Positions 21,393 through 32,444 of a stretch of DNA of 64,000 bases are shown here, piece by piece. The stretch spans positions 122,624,346-122,688,345 of the forward strand of contig CM045767.1 in the NCBI GenBank assembly GCA_025200525.1. The letters run 5' to 3'. The notes beneath the pieces were generated by a model. It had not been told where the DNA came from. It made no database searches and saw nothing but the letters and a program-made list of their open reading frames with translations. Position numbers and translations under genes: made by a program. Source of the stretch: Camellia lanceoleosa (Eukaryota; Streptophyta; Magnoliopsida; Ericales; Theaceae). The number at the start of each line of letters is the position of its first letter. Positions within the stretch are counted from its first letter, which is position 1.

Positions 21393-21605
21393 GAACTTCG
21401 ATTAGGGCTACAGTGAGAGATGAATCGATCCGTGAGAGATGAATCGATCCTCGAAATAGAGAAAGAACTTCGATTAGGGCTACAGCGAGAGATGAATCGA
21501 TCCGTGAGAGATGAATCGATCCTCGAAATAGAGAGAGAACTTCGATTAGGGCTACAGCGAGAGATGAATTGATCCGTGAGAGATGAATCGATCCGTTGAG
21601 ACGGT
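21393..21605. repeat. 72-bp minisatellite, about 2.9 copies, in the CACTA subterminal region
   Basis: 'gaacttcgattagggctaca' recurs at 21393, 21465 and 21537, an exact 72-bp period. Each unit contains the inner doublet 'gagagatgaatcgatcc'. A GA tract follows at 21606-21650. Confidence 0.9.
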
Positions 21606-22125
21606 TGAGAGAGAGAGAGTGAGAGAGAGAACGAGAGAGAGAGTGACTGATTTAGGGCTCCAAAATGTATTATATTTGATATTCACTGCTCGCCCATTGA
21701 AGACAGAGAGATGGGATATTCGAAGGCCTTTTGAAACGCCTTTGCTTACTAAAACGGTGCCGTTTTGATTTTAAAAAAAGCGACGTTTAAAAAATGTCGT
21801 TAAATATTATCAAACTGTGACGTTTAATAAAACGCCGCTAAATAAGCGTCGCCAAAACTCATTTTTCTTGCAGTGATTATAGTGAGTAGAAATAATTTTT
21901 AAAAATTCAAAAATATTTGTTTGACATTTATTTTTTTCAAATTAGTTTATATTTTATTAAATTGACAATTTTACCTTTAAAAAATCTAATGATATCTTCA
22001 ATTGTCTTTATTTTGAACAAGATTCAAAATTCATGGTCAAATATGTCACAATTGAAAAGTCAAGAACTAAAGTAACACAAGTCTCAAACTATAGAGATTA
22101 TTTGTGTAATTTGCCCTTATAAAAT

Positions 22126-22698
22126 TCATCATTTTCTATTTAATTATGATTTTTTTTAATAAAAAAATATAGTAACAATCCAAAAGACAAAATTTTAGTA
22201 CAATTCCATCAATACCGTTATAAAAATTAATATTGCGGTGGATTCATATATTTCTCAATGCACTTTTAATGTGAAGGGTAAAATTAGAGGGGAAAAAAAA
22301 ACTATTATGGAAAATTTAATTTTTTTGGGAACAATTTATAGAAAATAGAATTTAGTTATCCATATTCAAATTTCATTAGATTCAATGGTAATTGTCAAAA
22401 CAAAATAAAACTTAATAATTTTTTCAATTTTGGTTGCTAAAATAATCTCTCTCTGGTAAGGTGTGGCAAACAATTAATATAGCAGATGTTGAGCAATTGA
22501 ATTTGAAGATATCATTAAACGTTGACAAAGAGATTATTACCACATTTGTTCATATAAAAAGGTTTGATAATTAGTTGCTCACGTCACGTGCATCAAAATA
22601 TGAGCATTTACGATGTGGCCCTTTACAACGTGCCCAAGGAAACTCCTATGGTGTGCACCCCCATTAGGGGTGCATATCATATCCAACATACTATAAAT
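22126..22698. other. AT-rich intergenic DNA
   Basis: No gene or bounded element was recognised. Confidence 0.4.
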
Positions 22699-23300
22699 TA
22701 GGGATGTAAAAAAAATTAACTAAATCAATTGAACTGGATTGAATCAGTCATATTTGGTTGGTTTTTTTTAACACAAATTGGTTTGTTTGGTTTTGAATTT
22801 TTTTTTTTTTTTTTTTTTTGCTTTTCGGTTCGGTATTGGTTTTGACATATTGTTCACCTATTTTTACCGAAATCGACCGAAGATGTTTACATATAATAAA
22901 ATTATTATTTTAAGTTTTGAATTTGTTTTGATGTCAAGACTTTGGTTGTTAGATTATATTTTGTTTCTAATTTTAATTCAATGAAAGTTTCAAGTATTAG
23001 TATTTATTAATTTTTTTATTTGTATTTTTATGAATGGTTGGATTGGATATGGTTAAAATTGTGTACAGATGACTAATTTAATATTTTTATATAAATTACT
23101 TATTATACTACAAATTTAAGAAATGACTCAATTTTGAAAGTAGTTAAACCGATTAAATTGCATTGAACTGAATCGTTTGAATTGGTGCGATTTGGTAAAA
23201 AATTCGGTCTGTATCGATTTTAATATAATAAAACCAATATTATTGTTTTAATGCAAAATTTCACCAGAACACTGACCGTCTTGAACCGATTATATCCCTA
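22699..23300. mobile_element. hAT-type MITE or deletion derivative
   Basis: A 602-bp insert with TAGGGATGTAAA at the left and TATATCCCTA at the right. The flanking 8-mers CTATAAAT (22691-22698) and CTACAAAT (23301-23308) differ at one base. The interior has 'ttcggtt'/'aaccga'-type blocks. No transposase frame is present. Confidence 0.65.
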
Positions 23301-23308
23301 CTACAAAT

Positions 23309-24493
23309 AATTGTACTACAAAATTTCGTAGCATTAGTCACAAAATGCATAACATCACCATTAGCGTAACAAAATATGTCGTAATTAAGACACAAATTTT
23401 TGTTACATAAATTAAAAAAATTAAATATTTTGTTACATTAATTTATGATGAGATTATATATTTTATGATTGATATTACGAAATTTTATGATGAAATAGGC
23501 TTTCTCCGTGCAATATCATAAATTTCTCAAAGCCAATATTATTACATTGACTATATTTTTTTGAAATTTAAGAAGTGCATATTTTTTTAGTTTAAAAAAA
23601 TAAAAATAATTACGGGCAAAATCTCTCAAATACCCATAAATTCCCCACCCCGCCCAAACCAACCTATGCCCCTATTAGGTTTGAACCCCTAACCCTCGAA
23701 AGAAAAATTATATAATAGTCTTGCAGTACCATTTGACCATACTCTCTCAACAATCACGTTTCATTAAAAATAATACTATATGCACTAATTAGTATACTAA
23801 TAGATGATGTGACATAATTTATGATGTTTGTAGTATTTGTAATTTGTATAACGAGTATGGTCAATAATAATATTATAACTAGTGTTGATACATTAGTTAG
23901 TACATTAATTGGTACGTGTAACACCACTGTTTCATTAATCTCATCATGTTCCTCAATCAACTAACATAAATGATTAATACTCTATTTTTTTCACCAATCA
24001 TATTATTATGAAGCACCACGTGACCATATTTAGAATGGAAGCAATGCCACTAGACCCATAAATTTATTGAGTTCGATTACTCATATTTATTCCAGATTTT
24101 AAAAAAAACTTAAAAAAATATAATTATTATAGCATGATTGATTTAAAAAATTAATAAATGATGCATCTCATCTCAATTGACAAGCATGTATGCCTGAACC
24201 ATTCTTCGCTTTTCCTGCAGAACCTCTGTGGTGGTTGCCTTTGGAACTGAACATTGGTATGGCTTATTTATTCCAGTCAAAATTGATTTACGTTGTATTT
24301 GGTTGGAGATTTGGAAAGGCATTTGAAAAGAGAAAGGGAAAGAGTAGATGAAATATGCATAAAATATATTACATTTCACTTAGTTTCACATACCTTTTCC
24401 CTTTCATTTTTCAAATCACTTTCCAAATCCCATAACCAAACACTGTGTTAGTTGTTATTAATGGCTTCAAAATTTTGTCAATTATTTTTATGA
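23309..24493. other. AT-rich DNA upstream of the NLP gene
   Basis: No supported gene. The stretch 24110-24185 matches 60460-60537 closely (shared 'ctcaattgacaagcatgtat'-like block), marking the same position in the copy-B locus. A short minus-strand frame near 24173-24280 was not assigned. Confidence 0.45.
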
Positions 24494-24818
24494 TCCGAGG
24501 GATGTCACGTGCCAGATCTTGTTTCTCACTCATTGCTAGAAGTAATAAACCTTGCAAAACCAAACAGTTGCGAAGAACTGTTTGAAAAAATCCCACAAAC
24601 ATGCGAATCTCTTCCATTGGAGTGTTTCCTTCCGCCAAAAAGTACAAAAATGGTATCAATCTGGAGTTGTTTATCAGTAGTGAAAATATCACGCAAGATT
24701 TCAATTCAACTATTTCAAGTGCTTCTGTCAGCACAACTACCACAAACTCTGCAAATTGTTCTAGTTGAAGAGAAAATGACACAGTTACTTAGCTGCTCAG
24801 GGGAATTCATTTCTCAGG
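24494..24818 (+). CDS. Possible upstream exon of the NLP-like gene
   Basis: An open plus-strand frame from after the stop at 24491-24493 to CAG|GT at 24818-24819 ends in phase 0. That phase fits the next exon at 25607. It includes CEELFEKIPQ and a LPLECFLPPKS block that faintly recalls the LEFFLP segment in the GAF-like N-terminal region of NLP proteins. The match is weak, the acceptor is not clear, and the rest of an NLP N-terminus cannot be found upstream. A minus-strand open frame covers the same bases. Treat as tentative. Confidence 0.3.
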
Positions 24819-25606
24819 TTTGTCCTCTATATTCAGTATCACGTTATGTTATGTTGGACCTTCATTTCTAAGGGAAATAGTTTTTCTCTACCTTGTTTTT
24901 TATTTATTTTTCCCACCACTAGCTCACTTATATTTTCATTTCTATATCACTGTCTGGGATAAAAGTACAGAGCTTGTATCCACTCCATATTTGTGGACTG
25001 GACAGTCCAGTTGGGCCCCCCAGAGTCCACCGCAAGCCCCTCCTAGATTATCTACTTCATTCATTTTATAGACCGATATGTATTAGTCGTCCACAAAATA
25101 AATTAGAAATGTTTATTTTTAAAAAAAAAAATTAACTGTTTATTCTTACTGTTCTTTTTTTTGTTTGTTTATTTAGAAAGTATCATCCATTGTCTAGCTT
25201 TCCTTTCATTGGATGTAGGAGAAACTATATATTTATTAGAGTCAATTGTTTCAGTATTCAAGGAACCATTTATAAAATTTTGCATTTTGTCTAAATTTGT
25301 GGCCATTTTACAAATATTTATTGTAGCTAAGTTCTCAAACATTAGCTATATCATCCACATTGATGAAATTCAAATTTTTAATGAACTTTTCCCTATCAAC
25401 TTTTTAACTTTGATTTGAGGTCAGAAATATTATTCAAATTTATATTCAGCTGCACTTAGAACTAAGCATTTGTTTTCAGGGTAGTTTGACAAAATGAATG
25501 TGATTGATAACAACAGTAGCATCTAAGGTTTGAGTTATATACAAGACTCATCAGTGATTAGCACCTCAAATTTACTAATCTTCTCATTGAACTACAAATT
25601 GGTTAG

Positions 25607-26030
25607 ATGAAGGATTGTTCTTTAGTAGAGGAAAGATCAGTTGAAATTACGGTGGAAGTTGATGCTACAAACAATGGAGCACATGGTGTCAAGGCATATG
25701 AAAACTTCCCTATTGTATCTCAATCAGAGAAGAAAAATACGAGAGACAAATTAAAGAGAAATTACAAAAGCATTAGTGTACTTACTCTGGAGGATCTCCA
25801 ACAACATTTCGGCAGTAAACTTGAAGCTGTTGCAAAGAGTTTTGGAGGTAAGATTCTACACTTAATAAATGGAAGTTGCAAATCTTGTTTTTTAACTTTT
25901 GTTTTTGGTTCTTCTTCCAAGTAGAAGCTGTATTGATTCCCTTATCTAGATTCTTGCTCGTGCAGTTAGCAAATCTACATTGAAGCGCAAATGTAGGCGT
26001 CATGAGATCTCCCGGTGGCCATTTCAACCA
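25607..26030 (+). other. RWP-RK cassette 1 (two exons, degenerate DNA-binding motif)
   Basis: The exon pair 25607-25847 and 25966-26030 begins and ends in phase 0. It encodes the helix [20 protein letters not shown] followed by [19 protein letters not shown] and FQP. The RK of the signature is lost. It is a near-parallel duplicate of cassette 2 and of the pseudogene at 13815. Confidence 0.75.
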
Positions 26031-29000
26031 GTAACTCACTTATATTATTTTTTCTATTTGTCAATGCATTTTATTAGTCGTAATTATAAGGAAAGTAATA
26101 ATTTTCTCACTAAATTTATTATGAACTGTGAAATCAGATCAATTACATTGCCATATGGTTTTTAAAATCACTTATATTTTCATTTTGACAGATTTCTAGC
26201 TCTTTTAATGGACATCTTAAATGATTGATATAGTTAGAATTAATCGGTTTTTTTTTTTTTTTTGGGCCAATGAACTTCTGTTTGGTGAACTAGGAGAGAA
26301 AAAAGGAAAGATTGATGGAAGTTATCAGTCCATCTATGCATGAGAAACATGATTTGAGGCTTCAAAGCATCCGAACACCCCTACATGCTAGATCTTCACC
26401 TCGAACTATTGCCTTACCAGATGGAGGAGAGGTGGTGCAACTTGATTCATCAAAACAACAATCATTGGTGGAATTTGATGTTACAAACAACAGTGCTCAT
26501 CTTGTCAGGGCAAGTCAGAACTGCTCTACCGTATCTCATTCAGATGACACAAATTCAAGAGAGACATTAAAGAGAAAATGCACAACAGAGAGTGTACTTA
26601 GTTTTGAGGATCTCCAACAACATTTTGGTTGCAAACGTGATGATGCTGCTAAGGCCCTTGGTGGTAAGCTCGTATAATTAAATTAAGTGTTGTTTTGAAC
26701 CAACATAAAAGCAATCATCTTATCTGAAGTCTTGCTCATGCAGTTAGCATATCCACAGTGAAGCGCACCTGCAGGCAACATGGGATCCTTCGGTGGCCAT
26801 CTCGAAAGAAAAGAAAAGGTAATTGGTCTCTCCTTAAGCTAAAGCTTGTAATTAAATCCTCCATGTTCACTTCTAGTTGCACTGGATTCAATTATCAAAA
26901 CTCATCACAGTAAGAAAAATAAAAATAATAATAATAAAAAAGCTCTGTCCTCCGTAGATCAACTTTTTGAATTGTTTAAAAGCAAGGAAATAGGAAGCAA
27001 TGATAATTCTCCATAATTCACTTTTTGAATCTCTCCGCAAGTTGAGGGATTTGGAGAGAAAGGGGATGGGAGTTAGCGATTTTACAAAAAATGGTTTCCA
27101 TTTTTACCTGTTCACATTATAGGAAAATTATTAGGTAGTCCTAAAGTACTATGTGACATTGTTCACGTGGTGTTCCCATCCAATGAAAAACTGCAAAACA
27201 AATTAGGTTGGTCATCCCTTATCTACCAACTGATAATTATTCTACATTAAACTATAACCACTTTCATTTCTTTTCTCTCTTGTTATCTTTTTTGTGCAAG
27301 AGAGGGGGTATAAAATTCTCATTTCCATACCTTTCTTTCCTAAACTATCCAAATAAGAAGAAAATATATCTTTGTTTTTCTCTTCCTCTCATTTATTTAT
27401 TTCTTGTCTAACCACTTCTTTTCTCTTCTCTCTCAGTTTCCAAAACAGACTGTATACTCCTTGAACCACAGGGAGAAAAGGATGTGTCTCCCAGTTGCAG
27501 CAAGATGCCAACTGATTGGCAAACAGAGAGAGGAAATGAAATGGGTGGATACCTTCAGGACCAAAATGAAGGCCCAAACTTGTCAAATACAGAGAATGGT
27601 TCAAATGAAGAGAGCATAACAACCCTTATTTTTCAGGATTTTGTCCCTGGTAATTATCCTGCGATGAATTTGTCTATTTCATCTACACATAGAGAAAGTG
27701 GAGAGGCCGGGGTTTTCTTTGAATTGACATTTCAACAGAAAGGATTGACTCCATCGAAGAGGATAACACATTATCCCACGTTAGACAATAACTGCCTTTC
27801 ATTTCTTCTCTCTCTTTTTTATCTTTTTCATCCAATAGAGGAGGATAACACTCTATTTTCCATACATTTCTCTCCTAAATTATCCAAATTGGCAGTAAAA
27901 TATCATTGTTTTTTGTATCGTCTCATTTATTTCTCTCTTATCTAACCAATTCTTTTCTTTTCTCTTTCAGTTTCTGAAATGGACTGTATACTCCTTGAAC
28001 CAGAGGAAGAAAAGAATGTGTCACCCACTTGCATGACACCAACTGTTGGGATTGTGCTAGATTTTGTAGAAGGCCCAAACTTGTCAAATACAGAGAGTCA
28101 TTCAAACGAAGAGAGCATAACAACTCCTACTTTTCAAGATTCTGTCCATGGTAATTATCCTGCCATGAACTTGTCTATTTTATCTACTTACGGAGAAAGT
28201 GCAGAAGTAGGGGCTTTCTCTGAATTGACATTTCAACCAAAAGAATTGATTCCATCAAAGAGGATCTTACATTATACTATAACCGTCTTTCGCTTTTTTC
28301 TCTCTCCTCTTATCATTTTTGTACAATGGAAGAGGATAACACTCCATTTTCCATACTTTCCTCGACTAAACTATCCAAATGAGAAGAAACAATCTCATAA
28401 GAAGAAACAATCTCATTGTTTTTCTCTTCTTCTCATTTATTTGTCTATTATCTAACCATTTCTTTTCTTTTCTCTTTCAGTTTTTGAAAGAGATTGTGTA
28501 CTCCTTGAACCACAAGGAGAAAAAAATGTGTCACCCACCCACAAGACACCAACTAATGGGCAAACAGAGGTAGGGAATGGAATGGTTAGACACATTCAGG
28601 ACCAAAATGGGATTGTGCCAGAATTTATAGAAGGTCTAAACTTGTCGAATACAAAGAATTGTTCAAATGAAAAGAACTTAACAACCCCTAATTTTCAAGA
28701 TTCTGTCCCCGAAAATGATCTTGCCATGGATTTTTCTATTTTATCTACCTACAGAGAAAGTGGTGAAGTAGGGGGTTCAAAAGATTCTAGAAATTTCTCT
28801 ACTTCAGCTGTGGGGATTTTGATGGGGGGACATGTCTCTAAATCTAGTTGGACAATGCCTCTGTGTTTTGATCAAGCTCCAATGCAAACCATGACTACTA
28901 TTCCCCACATAATGCCACATCTCATAGAAAAGCAAGATATAAGGACTATGACGTTTAAGGCACAATATAGAGATAAGAAAATAAAATTTCGTCTCTCTCT

Positions 29001-29190
29001 ACCGTCTGGAATTGTCGAATTGAAGAAACAAGTGACAAATAGACTGGGAGAGCTTGGCAATTTCGAGGTCCATTATCAAGATAATGATAATGAGTGGATT
29101 TTAATAGGTTGTGATACAGATGTATGGGACTGTTTCGAACTGTCAAGTTCATCGGGGAATGGAGTAGTTAGACTATTGGTTCGTGATTAG
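25607..29190 (+). CDS. NIN-like (NLP) transcription factor relative with two RWP-RK cassettes and a PB1 domain
   Basis: Seven exons join in frame: 25607-25847, 25966-26030, 26294-26663, 26744-26818, 27437-27649, 27971-28150 and 28481-29190. The total is 1854 bp, 617 residues plus stop, all at GT-AG borders. Residues about 60-102 form RWP-RK cassette 1 ([14 protein letters not shown] ... [12 protein letters not shown]). Residues about 200-250 form cassette 2 ([14 protein letters not shown] ... [15 protein letters not shown]). Residues about 537-617 are a PB1 domain ([20 protein letters not shown] ... WILIGCDTD). NLPs bind nitrate-responsive DNA through RWP-RK and oligomerise through PB1. Only cassette 2 keeps RWPSRK. 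The usual N-terminal nitrate-sensing half is absent unless upstream exons exist, so ATG 25607 is a provisional start. Expression is unknown. Introns are short and T-rich. Confidence 0.7.
26294..26818 (+). other. RWP-RK cassette 2 (intact motif)
   Basis: Exons 26294-26663 and 26744-26818 encode [20 protein letters not shown] and [20 protein letters not shown] followed by RKKRK. All signature residues of an RWP-RK helix-turn-helix-like domain are present. The exon pair begins in phase 0 and ends in phase 1. Confidence 0.85.
27180..28800 (+). repeat. Triplicated intron-plus-exon unit (about 0.5 kb each)
   Basis: Three successive units each comprise a T-rich intron ending TCTCTTTCAG or close, then an exon opening V(S/F)-x-x-D-C-(I/V)-L-L-E-P and carrying PNLSNT/LNLSNT and FQD blocks. 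Exon starts are 27437, 27971 and 28481. The first two keep a phase-1 donor (ccctG|GTAATT, ccatG|GTAATT). The third reads gaaaat there and runs through to the PB1 domain. Intron blocks such as 'taaactatccaaat' also recur. Confidence 0.85.
28945..29187 (+). other. PB1 domain of the NLP-like protein
   Basis: The stretch of about 81 residues at the C-terminus has the type-I lysine side ([14 protein letters not shown]) and the acidic OPCA-like loop ([20 protein letters not shown]). It is therefore expected to self-associate or pair with other PB1 proteins. It ends eight residues after the last predicted strand, as in NLPs. Confidence 0.85.
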
Positions 29191-29475
29191 GTTTCCAATT
29201 CCAAGAATTTCAGTAAAAGCTACGTAAGGTTGAAGAGCAAAAGGTCATAGAATGCTACAGTACTACAACATCTATATTTCAAAGCTCGTTTATGGGTTTG
29301 GGGAGATTTTGGCTTATGATTTTGTGAGTTGATTTGCTGTTTTTTTTTTTTGGTTTCTAGAAAACTAGTTTTTATTTATTTACTTGTTTTTTGTGTGCTT
29401 TCTTTCTATCGGAGCTTGACTGTTGTTTCTGGGCTGCGTAACATTTACTGATGTTTGTGCGCTCAGCTAAGATGC
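29191..29475. other. 3-prime flank of the NLP-like gene
   Basis: T-rich sequence that probably includes the 3-prime UTR. No canonical AATAAA is close to the stop codon, and no other feature was seen. Confidence 0.4.
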
Positions 29476-29477
29476 AT

Positions 29478-29892
29478 GCTTGTTTGGTTTCAGGATTTAG
29501 AATTTACTTTTGAGAAAAATAAAATTTTTTGTTTTCTTGATTTTTTTTGTTTTCATTGATTTTTTCTTCTTAATTTTCAGATATATCTAACATAAGTACA
29601 CTTAAAAAAGTATAATATTTGTGAAAAATATTTTTGAAAAATTCACTAAATACCAAAAATTTTTTAAAAAAATGAGAATTCAGTACATTTTCGTATTCTT
29701 GTGTGTTTATTGATTTTTTAAAATATTTTTTTTATAAATAATTTATTTTTTATATATATTGAAGTAAGGTGCATTTAAAAAAGTTAAATTCTTTTTTTTT
29801 TAAATTTTAAAAATATTCACTAAAAACTAAAAAAAAAACATGAAAACAAAACTCAATTTAAAAAAAATTGAATTCAGAAAATTAATATGAAA
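29478..29892. mobile_element. MITE-like repeat, family also at 32445-32880
   Basis: Shares 'gatatatctaacataagtac', 'gaaaaattcactaaatacca' and inverted partner blocks with 32445-32880 in the same order. The two halves are inverted relatives. There is no ORF. Confidence 0.65.
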
Positions 29893-30176
29893 CATAGTGT
29901 AGAAGGAGGTTTTGATCCAAATACAGCGCCCAAATCAAAATCATATGGTTGGTTTGGGTGTTGTATTTGGATTTATATATATAAGAGGTTTTGATTGTGG
30001 AAAGAATTTAGGGCAAATTACCAACAAAAAAAAAAAAAAAAAAAATTCCAAGTTTTGCGGATTTTTCAAATTAAAGCTCAAGTTTCAATTGTATCAATTT
30101 AAACCTTGAATTTTAAACTTTAACACAATTTGAACTCTCCATTTATATTAGTTATCTATTTCCGTTAATAAATTTA

Positions 30177-30406
30177 GGCCTCGTTTGGGAACAGACTAAT
30201 TTAGTAATTTTTTGACTAATTGGCTAAAAAAGTAAGTAAAAAAAACTTGTATGTTTGGGATGACTTTTTGGCTAATTACGAAAAGCTGTGCAAAAAGTAG
30301 AGAGAAAAGAGAATCTTTAACTTTCTGATATGGGTTGTTGGCTTTTTGGCTAAAAAGGTAACTTTTTGACTAATTGGCTAAATTAGCCACTCCCCAAACG
30401 GGAACA
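30177..30406. mobile_element. Short inverted-repeat MITE
   Basis: Ends ggcctcgtttgggaacagac and, inverted, ttcccgtttggggagtggc. The interior repeats 'actttttgactaattggcta'. No TSD was fixed. Confidence 0.6.
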
Positions 30407-30469
30407 GATAAATTATTCTACAATACATATGACATTATTTCATTGTTTTTTTTTTTATAAATTTTTATA

Positions 30470-31250
30470 GGGTAAATTACATCCACACCTCTTAAGTTTA
30501 TCTTTAATACAACCCCCTCCATGAAATATTAAAAATTACATTTCCCTCCTTAAGGTTTATATCTAAAGTGCCTCTTTTGTTAATTAGCGGTTAGAGCATC
30601 TCCAAGGGGATAGTGAAACAAGGCTTGTTAGGCATTTTAGCCAATGGAAGTCTAATTTTGAGTTCCAATGGACTAGCTATTGGACTAGCTACTTTATCAT
30701 CTTATTTTTTGGTAGGTACAATTGAAGAGCCTCAAGGGCTCTCCAACCAATTATGTATGTATATATTTTAGATTTTTGTATATTTATGTCTTGGATTTGA
30801 GATTTTATATATTATATATGTGTGTGTGTGCATAAAGTAATTTTATATGTTCTTTCAATTCTGTTTGATGAATTACTAAATAGCTTATTTTGTATTTTGT
30901 ATTTTTTTTCTACTCATTTTACAGGTTTTGTATGTTTATATAGGCAAATTTATTACTATTACAAATTTATATTAGTAAAATATCAACAATCAATATTTTT
31001 TTATTTTAAAAATTAATTAAGTCAGTTTAAATAATTAGCTAAAATAAAGAGTGTGATTGGAGAACACAATAAGTAAAGTAATTAGATAAAATAAATAATA
31101 TATATATTTTTTATATTTTAACTAGTAAAAAGTAGAGAATGTAATTGGAATTGCTCTTCGACCAATTAACAGTTTTGGCTTATGTCAGCATATTATTTAT
31201 TTAAAATGCCAATTTTACCTCTACATCCCCCTTTCTCTTTATGGGTGTTG
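30470..31250. mobile_element. GGGTAAATTAC-type repeat interrupted by a GAGCATCTCC-type element (30596-31153)
   Basis: The left part (agggtaaattacatccacac ... ttaattagcgg) and right part (accaattaac ... aattttacctct) are inverted relatives. Between them the element begins gagcatctccaagg and ends ggaattgctc, like the elements at 9222 and 59470. Confidence 0.45.
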
Positions 31251-31969
31251 TGCAAAACCATTTGCAAAAACCTAGAAAAAATAAAAATCATTTGCAGAGA
31301 CCAAAAAAATAAAATAAAATTTGAACAAATTATTTCAGAAACATCTCAGTAAACTATTTCATCCAACAAGTCAATGAATTTTACACACATTTCAATTATA
31401 GTATCACCAATAAATAAATATGAACCAAAACTTATTTCCAACTCATTAATCATGAACAAGCATATCCACTCTTTGCATCTCCCTCAATATCCAGCATTCA
31501 ACCCTTAGCACTAAACCCAACACCCCCCAAATCAACCCGTCATCTCCAATATCCAACGTCGAATCCGAGCTCCCCCATGTTAGCGCGAGGATATACTAGT
31601 TCGAATTTGAGGTCTCCAGTATCGCACTTCACCGCCGGACATAAATGAGGCGTTCATGATCGATTCATTGCTTCTTTCCACTGTTGCGATCCACCATCCC
31701 CAACTGCGATGAATCCTTTCCAGCAGCACTGAATCCACCCTCTCCATCGCGATGACCTTCTCTCTCTTTCACCCTCTTTCTCTCCATCTTCATTTTTTCA
31801 GATCTGGATTTGTGTATTTAGGGCTAATAAATTACTCTATTTTCTAAGCCTATGTTTCAGATCTTTGTTCTATTTTCTTAGGTGAATTTGTTTAAATGTT
31901 TGTTTGATTTGGAGATGTAGACCTAATTGATTGATTTGGGTGTAAGTCTTTGTTAGGGATTGTTTAGGG
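31251..31969. other. Intergenic DNA with leader-like CT-rich part
   Basis: 31560-31800 is GC-richer, with 'gcgatgaatc' repeats and CTCTCTTTC runs, like a promoter or leader. No ORF follows it and no gene can be supported. Confidence 0.35.
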
Positions 31970-32225
31970 TGTCTTAAATAAGTATATTTTTTTGTCTTTT
32001 TAGATTAAAAAATTGAGAAAAAAATATAAATGTTTGGATTAATTTTTTGACTTTTTATAAAAAAAATATGTATTAAAAAATTATATAAATTAGTGTGTAA
32101 GAGAAAATTAAGATTGAGAGTTGTACAGCCATAATTTTTAATTTTTGATAAATACTGATAGCTTTTTAACTTTTTAAATAACTATTTTACTTTTTTTTTA
32201 ACTTGTCAAACTTAACGTTATTGTT
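31970..32225. repeat. AT-rich MITE-like repeat, second copy of the 1-245 family
   Basis: Colinear with 1-245, for example 'tttgtctttttagattaaaa' and 'gtaagagaaaattaagattg'. Confidence 0.6.
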
Positions 32226-32444
32226 TTAGAGGCAGAAAATGCAACCTTAACCTGAATGGTGGGGATGGAATATGATGGCAGTGGGTTAGGTGGCAGTGAG
32301 TGATAGAAGATATGATTGATTTGGTTGTCGTGGGTGGGGAATGGTGGTTGTGTCATTGGCTGTGTTTGAGTTGTGGAAGGGTATGTGAAGATGTGAGGAT
32401 AGCTTGGTAAATTCATACCCTTAATTGAGGGTAATACAATAGCA

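Larger units (their letters stand above)
15349..21875 (-). mobile_element. CACTA element carrying captured host-gene fragments (6527 bp)
   Basis: The termini CACTGCAGGAAATTCG and, inverted, CACTGCAAGAAAAATG form the CACTA-type inverted repeat. The 3-bp TSD ATT is at 15346-15348 and 21876-21878. Subterminal regions (15360-15620 and 21750-21865) hold many direct and inverted copies of GCGACGTTT/GGCGTTTTTAAAAACGCC-type motifs, the usual transposase-binding repeats. No transposase frame is visible, so it is non-autonomous. The interior holds minus-strand exon fragments of at least six unrelated host genes with recognisable splice borders. Confidence 0.85.
14959..22116. mobile_element. Mutator-type MITE split by a CACTA element
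   Basis: Left half 14959-15348 and right half 21876-22116 are inverted relatives: gggttaattacac outward on the left and gtaatttgccc on the right. A perfect 9-bp duplication TTATAAAAT flanks the pair (14950-14958 and 22117-22125), as for Mutator-like elements. The MITE was present before the CACTA insertion at 15349. Confidence 0.8.

Noticed and set aside
23309..23540. Possible further CACTA-type MITE (ctacaaaatttcgtag start)
   Set aside because: No matching inverted end and no 3-bp duplication could be found.
24411..24782. Minus-strand open frame of 123 codons
   Set aside because: Low-complexity hydrophobic translation without a recognised family, overlapping a plausible plus-strand exon whose splice phase fits the NLP model.
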